From positions 3,174,501 through 3,238,500 of the forward strand of contig NC_053044.1 in NCBI RefSeq assembly GCF_003473485.1: DNA of 64,000 nucleotides. The letters run 5' to 3'. The translations under genes were made by a program, and so were the position numbers. The notes under the pieces are model-generated. The model ran no database searches. It was not told the DNA's origin and saw nothing but the letters and a program-made list of their open reading frames with translations. This document shows positions 34,733-44,411 of the stretch, piece after piece (within the stretch, counting starts at the first letter, position 1; each line of letters starts with the position of its first letter). This DNA is from Medicago truncatula (taxonomy: Eukaryota > Streptophyta > Magnoliopsida > Fabales > Fabaceae).

Positions 34733-35255
34733 CAGATGTAAAACATCGTATTCAAGTTGGGTGGTTGAAATGAAGAATATTTTCATGTGTTTTAGGTGAT
34801 AAGAAAGTATCACTTAAGTTGAAAGGAAAGTTATATCGGACAACAGTCCCACCAACGATGTTGTATGATATATAGTGTTGGGCGATTAAGAGTCAACACG
34901 AGAATCAAGTAAATGTAGCGTAGATGAGAATCTTATGTTGGATGAGCGGTAAGACTTGGCGGGATAAGATTAGGAATGACACCATTATGGAAAGAGTGGT
35001 GGTAGCACCTATAGTGGGAAAGTTGGTAGAAAATAGGCTAGATGATTTGGGCATGTAGAGAGAAGATTTGTAGATGTCATTGTAAGAAAAATAGATCAGA
35101 TTGAGAAAAGTCAGGTCAAAAGAGGTGGAGAAATACCTAAGAAAACTATAAGAAAAATCATTAGAAAGAATTTAAAGGTCAATGAGTTAGATCCAAATAT
35201 GGTAATTTAATTCATGTAGCCGACTCCACTTAGTAGGATAAGGCTTGGTCGTTGG
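34733..35255 (+). pseudogene. RTE-type LINE remnant (C-terminus of ORF)
   Basis: In broken frames the sequence follows the C-terminal part of plant RTE LINE proteins: a DVKHRIQVGWLK block, LKLKGKLYRTTV, MLYDI, RNDTIMERVVVAPIVGK, ENRLDD. Stops and frameshifts are numerous. It ends in the usual 'ataaggcttggtcgttggtt' region. Confidence 0.8.
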
Positions 35256-36414
35256 TTTAAAAAGTTTTTTTTGTAATAAAAAAAAGTTTTATGATAAATT
35301 TTAAGTATATAAATTAATTAATTCTTATTTTTATTTTAACGTCACCACTTCACAACTGACAATCATTTCGATCATCCCTAAAATTAAATAGTATAATGTA
35401 ATTTTTAGTAAAAAAAATTAAGTTTTTTTCACTCTGGGTTTCATTAGGGATAGTGGGATTCCTCGGAGAAAGAAATGTTTGTGATTTTTAAAACAATTGA
35501 ATCACTTTAAAATCAAAAGTTGTAATTTTTTATGAGAATCATTCATATGCATTGGAACAATATTATTTACTGATAGATAATGAACTATAACATTGATTCA
35601 AGTCAAAAATCTGATGTATATGATCGTAAAATTTGTCAAAGGAGTTTTTAACGAACTATAACATTGATTCAAGATAAAAAACTGATGATATGATCATCAA
35701 CTTTGGCAAATGGGTGTTTTGTTTCATGTGAAGGGTCATATCTCTATAAATATTTGACATTTGGACATCAGTTTGAACACGAATTTTGTGACATTAACAA
35801 CATAATTCTCCCTCATTCTCTTACTCTAAATCATCTATCAATTCTTTAATGCATGAGTGAATTGCTCGAACCATAAATCTGTAAAATATTGTTAAGAGAT
35901 ACACTTTGTGTAATTGTGCAATACACATCAAGAAACTCATGTATCCTTAAGGGGATTCGCCAGTCATTCCTATTGCATCCAATATATAGTTATTGGCGGA
36001 GCGAATCGAACCTTAAGGTTAGTATGACAACCCCATACACTTTGACTTTTACGTGCATTATTATTAAATTTTTCAAATTTCAAGTGCATTAGCCTCCTCC
36101 CAAGAATCAATTACTCAACAAGAAACCCAGAGTATTGTCAAGGTAGTTCTCCTTTGTTTATAAAAACAAAATAAAAAGGTAGTTTTGTTAATTGTGTGTA
36201 ATTCACATGTTAGACAAATCATGCGTATTGTCGAGGTAGTTCTATTCCATCAATAGTTGCTCAAGTGCCACTAAAACAATGCAAGTTTGTACTTTTAAAA
36301 TTGATAGAACGAAGACTCGTCTGGGTCTCTTAAAAAACAATTTTTACCTCATATGAAAAAAGAATCTGAACAATTTAGTCTCTATCTAAATCATTGTGTA
36401 AATATTGATCGGTG
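35256..36414. other. Intergenic, no gene
   Basis: AT-rich. A 23-bp phrase beginning 'gaactataacattg' is repeated at about 35580 and 35650. Around 35720-36010 there is LTR-like DNA without definable ends. Confidence 0.4.
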
Positions 36415-36807
36415 GGTTAATAGTATTTTACCCCTGCAATATAGTCACTTTTGGTTTTGGCTCCTGTAATTTTTTTTTTTTATATTCCGTCCTTATAAAA
36501 TAAAGATTCTTCAGAAATAGCCCCTGACCCATCCAACTCATCAGATTTGCTGATTTGGCGTTGATATTACACGTTGACTCAACATTTTTGATTACGTGAG
36601 ACTGTGACTTGTGACTATATAATTAATTTTATTTTTTAATTTTTTATTAAATTGGATTAAATTAATTAATTAAAAAGTCTGATTAATTAATAAGAAAAGA
36701 AAGAAAAAAACTCATAATTCATGAAATAGAAAAAATCTGATTTCTTCCTCCCTCTTGGTTCTCTCTCTATTTGTTCCTTCTTCAAAGTTTCAATTTATCT
36801 CTTATCT

Positions 36808-37823
36808 GACCATTGTTGTTGTACTCTGAGCCGTCACTAGAACTCTCACTCTTATCACTGCCAACAGTGAAACCATGGTCGTTGGTAAGAACAAGCGGAT
36901 CTCTAAGGGGAAGAAAGGTGGCAAGAAGAAAGCTGCTGATCCATTTGCCAAGAAGGATTGGTATGATATCAAAGCTCCTTCAGTCTTCCAGGTGAAGAAT
37001 GTCGGCAAGACCCTCGTGTCCCGTACTCAGGGTACTAAGATTGCTTTAGATGGACTCAAGCATAGAGTGTTTGAGGTTTCATTGGTTGATCTTCAAGGAG
37101 ACGAAGAACATGCATTCAGGAAGATTAGGTTGAGAGCTGAAGATGTTCAAGGGAAAAATCTTTTGACAAATTTTTGGGGGATGAATTTCACAACTGACAA
37201 ACTGAGGTCATTGGTGCGTAAGTGGCAAACTCTTATTGAAGCCCATGTGGATGTCAATACTACTGATAATTACACATTGAGGATGTTTTGCATTGGATTT
37301 ACCAAGAGGAGAGCTAACCAGGTGAAGAGGACCTGTTATGCACAATCTAGTCAGATTAGACAGATCCGTAGGAAGATGGTTGAGATCATGATCAACCAAG
37401 CATCATCCTGTGATTTGAAGGGATTGGTCCACAAATTCATTCCCGAGATGATTGGGAAAGAGATTGAGAATGCCACTTCTAGTATTTACCCTTTGCAGAA
37501 TGTGTTCATCCGAAAAGTGAAGATCCTTAAAGCTCCCAAGTTTCATCTTGAAAAATTGATGGAGGTTCATGGAGATTACTCTGAGGATGTTGGCACAAAG
37601 GTAGAGAGCCCTGCTGATGAAATGGTGACAGAGGAACCTACTGAAATTGTTGGAGCTTGATTTGGCGACGATGTTCTTAGTTTGATTTAGGTTTCCTATT
37701 ACTTATGTTTATTAGTCACATTAAGTTTAAATTTGAATCCCGAGTTCTATGTAAGCCGAGCGCAGCTTTTTTGTTTTGACATTGAGAGAACATTTTTTTT
37801 GACTCGAAATAAAAATAAATAAA
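36808..37823 (+). mobile_element. Processed retrocopy insertion (S3a mRNA)
   Basis: The inserted unit has a 67-nt 5' UTR, a complete intronless ORF, a 3' UTR and an A-rich end (aaataaaaataaataaa). It is bounded by the 13-bp direct repeat TTATCTCTTATCT at 36795-36807 and 37824-37836. The paralogous block at 54619 carries a single, uninterrupted copy of this target, so it represents the empty site. Confidence 0.85.
36875..37660 (+). CDS. RPS3A: 40S ribosomal protein S3a (eS1), intronless copy
   Basis: The gene encodes 261 aa, the full family length, with no stop or frameshift. eS1 lies at the platform of the small ribosomal subunit near the mRNA exit and contacts rRNA in the cytosol. The N-terminus [17 protein letters not shown], the core [12 protein letters not shown] and the segment [12 protein letters not shown] identify it. 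The C-terminus ends in EIVGA, as usual for plants. Plant RPS3a genes normally contain introns (established knowledge); this one has none and carries the marks of LINE-mediated retroposition. The start codon context is accATGg, with Val at position 2 where Ala is usual. Whether it is transcribed is unknown; it lacks its parental promoter and lies inside a transposon, yet the intact frame suggests youth or selection. Confidence 0.93.
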   Translation: MVVGKNKRISKGKKGGKKKAADPFAKKDWYDIKAPSVFQVKNVGKTLVSRTQGTKIALDGLKHRVFEVSLVDLQGDEEHAFRKIRLRAEDVQGKNLLTNFWGMNFTTDKLRSLVRKWQTLIEAHVDVNTTDNYTLRMFCIGFTKRRANQVKRTCYAQSSQIRQIRRKMVEIMINQASSCDLKGLVHKFIPEMIGKEIENATSSIYPLQNVFIRKVKILKAPKFHLEKLMEVHGDYSEDVGTKVESPADEMVTEEPTEIVGA

Positions 37824-38924
37824 TTATCTCTTATCTCTTGGCTCCCTCTCTTCTGTTCATCCCCCTTCTATTATTTCTTCAAGAAAAACCTTCAACTTAT
37901 AATTATTTGTTCTCCTTTTACTGCTATGGTCAAAAACAAATGCGAAAATGCGACAAAGTTTTTGGTGAAACCCATAAAATCCAATTTTTTGTGAGGTTGA
38001 AGATGATGAAAAATTTGAGGGAAGATGAATTTCTTGCATCGTGTTGTTGTGTTGTGTGTTGGATTTGGTTTTGATTTGGTTCACAATTGGGAATAGAGGG
38101 AGAAGATAATATAATAAATTGTTGTTGTGTATGGATTTGGGGATTTTCTTTTCGGTTGAAATTAAAAAGGGTTAGGGATTTGGAGAGTGAAGAAAACTGG
38201 TAATTGTTGTTGTGTTTGAGTGAAGAAAAAAAGGGTTAATGGATTTATGCTCTCTCTAATTATAGAACAATTTCTCTCTCTCAATTTTTTCCTCCTCCAT
38301 AATCGATAAAAGTGGTGTTTTTTAGAACTTGTAATTGTTGTTGTGTTTATCTCTGATTCAATTATTACTAAAAAATTTGTTCACTAGGAAGGTGCGATAC
38401 AAAACTAATAAATCAAATAAATTCTATGTCTAGATCCAGAAAATGTGTTGATGAAGATTTGTGTTGTTGATGTGTTGTTGTTTCTGTGTTGTTGTTGCTG
38501 TTCTTGTGTTAAGAGAAGAGGAAGTGTTGTTGATGTTGAAGGAGATATTGAGTTTGTTAGTTTAATAATAATGAAGAAAATGAATATTAAAGGGATGAAG
38601 ATGTTGTTGGTGAGGATGAAGATGATGAACATGTTGGTGATGATGAAGATCTTATAAAAAAAAATTAAATGACTTTTTAATCAATTAATTTAATCCAATT
38701 TAATAAAAAAATAAAATTAATTACAACCACATAATCAAAAAATGCTTAGTCAACGTGCCATATCAACACCACATCAGCGAATCTGATGAGTTGAATGGAT
38801 CAGTGACTATTTCTGAAGAATCTTTATTTTACAAGGGCGGAATCTAAAAAAAAAAATTACAGGTCCAAAACCAAAAGTGGCCTATATTACAGGGGGTAAA
38901 ACAGTATTAATCCTTGATTGTTTA

Positions 38925-40200
38925 GGATGATATCACTTAAAAAGGACAATTTGGTCTCTCTTTTTTATTGAAAAAGTTTAGGCGTGTCAGGCAGCAAGGA
39001 TGACATTTGTTTATGAAGCTCACATTCTGGGAGACAAAATTCATCCCAAATTGTTAATCGCTTAAACCTCAACTTTTTTTTTTTAGTCAAGTGTTAGGTA
39101 GTGAAGATCAAAAAACCCAAAAACAATGATTCCTAACACTTGATTGCAGTAGTTAGAAAGCCCATATATGGGGACAAAAGTCATCTATTAGTGTTAATCG
39201 CATAAAGCAAGGGAATAACAATTTAGGAATTTCGACAAACCTCGACTAAATTTAGCTAATATTAATAAAATTGGCACGTTCAGTGGGACAATACAACCTT
39301 TACCATTGAAAAATTTATTTTCCTAGATCATGATTAGGTTTGATGTATGCACATGAGCTATGGAATGAGTCTCAACAATATAAAGCAACTATCATCTTCA
39401 ACCTGATGATATAACATACATGCCACAACCTGATGTATCTACACCATCTCCCGATGAATTTGATGATACCTTAGTTAACAAGGAGTTATATTGCTAAACA
39501 TCCATGGATCATCAATCAACTTCATCAATATAACACGAAGTTAGCTCAAGCGACTCAATGGAGAAACAATGGTGAGTCAAACTAATATCCAATATAACCA
39601 AGAGGTAGTGTGGGATACAACTGAAACTCATGGATATGCCTGTGTATAGCAAGTCATATCCAAAATGGATGGATGGAATGGTGCCTCTCCACATAGGTTA
39701 TAAATCTACAATGGATCATATCAGTATATTCACAACCAAGTGCATTGAGGGAACCAAAACGAGTTCCATAAGTTAGAGTTGTTCCTTTATCATTAATAGA
39801 AACAACTTTCTCATGGCACTCTTACCTTCCACGAAATTCAATTCAAACATGGACAAACATATAAAGGTGTTTTCGTTATAGGTTTTACTGGCCTCAATCA
39901 GTAGTAACGACGGTCGATCCGATGAATTTTAAAAAACAAGTAGATGAATCAGCTTGGAACCTGAGAATTGTGCTTATCCTCAAGATCTCATGTTTGATTC
40001 TCTCCGATGTCAAAAAAGTAGATGAATCGGCTGCTAACTTCATTGAGAGGTTCAATAAGACTGTAGAGAAATTATGTTTCGGCCAAATCGCTGTGATCGA
40101 GGTTCGAACCCCATCTCCTTTTCTTCGTGTACAAATTTTCTATGACTACCGTCATTCTTTATATCTAAAAAAAGTAGTTTTAGCCGATCTAATATTAAAT
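38925..40200 (+). pseudogene. Ty3/gypsy leader and gag relic, copy A
   Basis: Near 39265-39290 'ttggcacgttcagtgggac' resembles the primer-binding-site region after a 5' LTR. Downstream, broken frames give gag-like pieces (YPKWMD, MVPLHIGYKS, then ADESAANFIERFNK near 40020). Many stops; no pol. Homologous to copies B and C. Confidence 0.6.
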
Positions 40201-40347
40201 ACAATTTTTTTTATAAGAACAACAAAATATCAATTTTATATGGATGAAATCCAGACAATTTTATATGGACGAAAAACATATATATAGTTTTTTTTTGTGG
40301 AAGGACGAAAAACATATTTAATCTTAAAAAAAGTGTTTTATTTTCTA

Positions 40348-41897
40348 GGCTTAAATGTGTCATTGGTCCTTGCACTTTCACCAAATTTTGGCATTCACCC
40401 CTGCATTTTTTTTTACATTGGTCCTTGCACTTTGTAAAAAATTTGACTTTGGTCCTTATGTTAAGTTCAAGTTAAAAAAAACCAAAACTGACGGTTTGCC
40501 ACGTGGACAAATCACTCCACGCCACGCGGCACACTAAAAGACAATTTTCAAAATTAAAATATTTCAAGTATTTAATTTATTATTAGTCCTTGCCCTTTCA
40601 ACACTTTTTGTTATTGATCCCTACACTTTGTATTAGTCCCTAAACCTTTTTTTCTTTTTCTTTTTTTAAATATTTCAATGATATTGTTATGTTTTATTTT
40701 TATTTTGTTCATTATTTTTATTAAGAATAATTCTAAAAAATAAAAATAAAAAATCCTTTTTAATGAAAGATTAAGTTTTAATTTTATTGCATCGTCTTTT
40801 TCTTAAAACTGTGATGTCTTTGCTGCAAGCTATGTTCATGGGGAATATTAGACAAATTATTGAAATTGATAAAATAAGCTAATTAAAATTATATGTTATA
40901 TTCTAAAATCTTAAAATTAATAAATAAATGATTTCTATTAATAAAGAAATTCTTAAATATTTAATAATAGCTAAAAAATACAGCATGACCATCATATTAA
41001 ATTGGCTTAATAGAAGTTTTAGCCCCTAACTTTTTCAAAGTTGCGCTTTTCATCCCCTAAGGAAAAAACTACAAAACCGACCCCTAAGTTTTTCAACTGT
41101 AGTAGTTTAGGCCCCTCAAGGTCAATTTTGACTCGGTCTACACTAACATGGCACCCTAAGTGAGGTGCCACATGTTATTATTATTATATTTTTTACCAAA
41201 AATTGACCTTGGGGGGCCAAAACTGTTACAGTTGCAAAACTTAGGGGTCGGTTTTGAAGTTTTTTTCTTAGGGGGTCAAAATCGCAACTTCTTGAAAGTT
41301 AGGGGGTGAAAACTGCTATTAAGCCTATTAAATTTACATGTTTAATGGTTAACCTCTCTCACTACATTTTTTCTCTCTTCCCCTTTTCATACCATTGTAT
41401 TTGCCTACTAACCATACGATTGACCATCGCATATTGCACAAATAATGGTGATTTAAACTTTAAAGGTGATTCTCCATTATTGAAGAATCCATACTTGTGA
41501 TTTAAACTTAAAATTATTTTTTATAATTTTGCTAGGGGAGTTTTTTTTTAAATTATTCTCAATAAAAATAATGAAAATAAAAAGAGTAAACATAATAATA
41601 TCATTGGAAGATATTAAAAAATGAAAATAAATAAAAATAAAGGGTTCAAGGACCAATACCAAAGTGCAGCGATCAATATCAAAAAGTGATGAAGTGCAGG
41701 TACTAATACCAAAACTTTTAATCAAAAATTTTGTTTTTTAGTGTGTCGCTTTGTGTGAAATCCACGTGGCACACCGTTGGTTTTTACGGAAGAACCAAAA
41801 CTAAATTTTTTACAAAGTGGAGCGATCAATGTAAAACAAAAAAGTGCAGGATTCAATGCCAAAATCAGGTGAAAGTGGACAATCACACATTTAAGTC
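40348..41897. mobile_element. Mutator-like element, 1.55 kb
   Basis: The ends GGCTTAAATGTGTCATTGGT and the complement of ...CACACATTTAAGTC form long imperfect inverted repeats of about 200 bp. Flanks TATTTTCTA (40339-40347) and TATTTTCTC (41898-41906) match at 8 of 9. No ORF. It contains the MITE at 41004-41325. Confidence 0.8.
41004..41325. mobile_element. Mutator-type MITE nested in the 40348-41897 MULE
   Basis: The ends GGCTTAATAGAAGTTTT and CTGCTATTAAGCC are inverted repeats. A perfect 9-bp duplication TATTAAATT flanks it at 40995-41003 and 41326-41334. Confidence 0.9.
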
Positions 41898-41934
41898 TAT
41901 TTTCTCTTATTTATTTATTTATTTTTTTATCTCT

Positions 41935-42190
41935 TCTCTTACTCTCCCACATGTTCCCGCGTTAGTGCTCTTCGAAATTGACACAGATTTTTGGGTTCCT
42001 CTGCAATTGGCTTCTTCTCATATGTGTGTATCTGCAACATCACCCGCTCAAACCCCAACAACACCGCTCTCTCTTCCTCTCCTTATATCACCACCATTCA
42101 TGGATTCAGATGCAACTCCTTCGATTCGATCACAGCTACAATGAATTGGTAACAATTTCGTATTTCGTTGATCTTCACATGTGTAAACTT
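41935..42190 (+). pseudogene. Repeated exon-like module, copy 1
   Basis: Homologous to 58862-59066 and 62335-62590. In the other two copies an ATG opens a Ser/Pro/Thr-rich frame (SPTSPAQTSTTPLSLPLLIS, then SDATPSIR). Here the ATG is destroyed by one extra T ('caattggc' against 'caatggc'). A possible splice donor (gaattg|gtaaca) follows. Perhaps the first exon of a hydrate-dehydratase gene, by the context of copy 3. Confidence 0.45.
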
Positions 42191-42199
42191 TTTTCCATT

Positions 42200-44411
42200 T
42201 TCAAACCATGGTAAAAGTAGCATGATATTGAAAAAATAGACATTCATAAATACTTCGAACTAGCCTTAGTCTTATTAGACTAGAGTTTCAAATAAGATAG
42301 GGTTATTTATGTTTGATTTCATTCAAATTTTGAATTTAGTGCCCTCCCAAGGATGTAGTGTGTTGTGTTTATCCAAGAAAATTGAGAAAATAATATGTTG
42401 TTAAGTTAAGCCGGTTTGAATTGACTTATTTGAGCTTTACTACAAACAAAAATTTTATGAGACTGGTTGGTAGAATATGTGAAAACAACTTATGACATTG
42501 ATCATAAGCTGTTTTTAGCTTATTTTCATAACTTCACCTCGATAGCTTTAAGAAAACAGCTATAGATTATATGAAAATAGTTTAAATTATATTTTGTTAT
42601 ACACTTGGATTCACTGCTGTAAACTATTTTCTGATAGGTGGAAATGCAGCATGATATATACATTGAGATTCATAAAAACTTCGAACTAGCCTATGTCTTA
42701 CTCGAGATATTGTACATGTGGACTTTAGTTGGTTCTAATCACTCTTAGTGTGTTGAGGGTCACTTTTGATTGAAAAAGTTTAATAATTTATATATTAATC
42801 TTCGAGTATTAACTTGGAGCATGTGGAGTATAACGAATTTGAGAATGATGCACGTAGTATTAATTGAATGATGAAAGTATATACTTGAAACCTGCTAGAA
42901 CAAGAGGAACACTGATATCCAGGGTAAAACAAACAGAGTAGAGTATGCAGTTTAAAACGAGCATTTGTTTTTGTTGTCACAAATTCTCAGATGCACATAG
43001 TATATATATTGATCAGTTGGTTTGTTCAGAATTTGTAATTCTCATTCACCAAAAATTGTTAATCACTATTTTCTTAACTGCTTACAACTTAGTACTCTAC
43101 TAGACATATATGCATCAATTATGATATATGATCCAAATTATCTCAATTTATCTATGTAATGCAGGTTTGTGGGTTAGAATGGAAAACACACCACAAGAAG
43201 ATGTTTAATTGGCCATGACTTTAGTACAAGTGCAGATGACAATCATGTACCATCATGATTTGAAAGTCCTCCATCTATATCAGGTATGTTGTAACTCATA
43301 TTGTAAGCCATGTATGTTATTAGCAACAACATATGCTTAGGTTTGTTTATGCACAAGTAACAAGCTTATTAGCTTGATGACTTCAACTTTGACTAGACTA
43401 GCTACCATGTTGTTTGATTGATGAGAGGAATATTGTGTCTGAATATCAATTTAGGTATGTCTTGAGATCATTAAGTAAATATTACCATATGAAGTGCAGA
43501 ATCTCATTAGGTATGAAGTTAAATATCAATACTATTTAACCAACCAATTGAACTTAAGTGGTTAATGAGCTTCACCAAGGATGAATCGCTCGGGAGAAAC
43601 TGAGTTCATTTCCTAGGTGGAACAATTCTTGACGAGACTATCCTTACCTTATAACTGAACTCCGGATTACCAGGGCCTCTTTCCCCTGGAAACTGGAGGG
43701 TTAACGCCAAAAAAAAAATATCAATAATATTTTAATTTTATAAAAGTTAATGCTTTACTTGATCTTTGATAGCAAATTGAAATATCCTTATTATACTGTT
43801 TGTAGAAAAGCATCCACTACAACCAATAGTACTAAACAACACCGCAAATGACAAACAGAAAAAGAAAGCCTAAACCAAATTTTAAATTAATAAGAGTACA
43901 AATTCCTTGATTATGTTGTAGATGAGTTCAATTCAAGGAAACAATTTATTGGGCGATTCAAGCACACCATAGAAGGAATGAAGAAACAAAGAGAGTCTTT
44001 TTTCTGAGCTGCTACATAATTTGTATCTGTTCAATAGACACAAGGAACTATCAAAATTAAACATGATATATACAAATAACTTAACAAGAAAATCAGTCTT
44101 GTGACCTTAATTTTTCAATGCTGAATTAAAAAAATGACAAAATATGCAGAGGGATTTTATATAATTTTTTTGAGAGTAGGGATGTTAAATACACACAATC
44201 AACTTAACTATTATAATTATGTATAAAAATGTACTATTACTTTTTGTCGGATAGTTCTGCTTGTGTTACAGTATAGTTTTACTTGAAATCAAGAAAGATG
44301 CACACATTAATGTAAAGGGCAATGGTTTTTACTTTAGTTTGAGTGACAATGGTTTTTCAAACATTCGCATGAGAACCATAACATTGTTAGAGGAAAGAGT
44401 ACCTTTATATT
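42200..44411. other. 3' flank of CNL-1
   Basis: Much of this stretch is homologous in inverted orientation to 51487-53620 downstream of CNL-2. It includes the conserved block at 43200-43290 ('gtgcagatgacaatcatgta'). It also holds a dispersed repeat at 42415-42600 and a SINE at 43539-43715. No gene of its own. Confidence 0.6.
43539..43715 (+). mobile_element. tRNA-derived SINE-like insertion
   Basis: About 177 bp. It starts near a box-A-like 'cttaagtggttaatgagc', has a weak box-B-like 'gagttcatttcct', and ends in an A-run. It is flanked by the 17-18 bp near-identical direct repeats 'aaatatcaata(c/a)tattt' at 43521-43538 and 43716-43733. The homologous DNA at 59399-59417 has one copy of the target and no insertion. 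Confidence 0.75.

Larger units (their letters stand above)
36415..38913. mobile_element. Mutator-like element hosting an RPS3a retrocopy
   Basis: Left arm 36415 to about 36690 and right arm about 38660-38913 are long inverted repeats (GGTTAATAGTATTTTACCCC on the left; the right arm's complement is GGATTAATACTGTTTTACCC). Flanks TTGATCGGTG and TTGATTGTTT match at 7 of 10 positions, a decayed target duplication. With the S3a insertion removed the element would be about 1.5 kb and appears non-coding. A copy of its right portion is at 54619-55705. Confidence 0.75.

Noticed and set aside
37838-38657. Short open frames in the MULE right part (also at 54635-55456)
   Set aside because: They are conserved only because the DNA is duplicated; composition is Cys/Val/Met-rich from 'gttgttg' and 'gatgaag' runs, with no domain.
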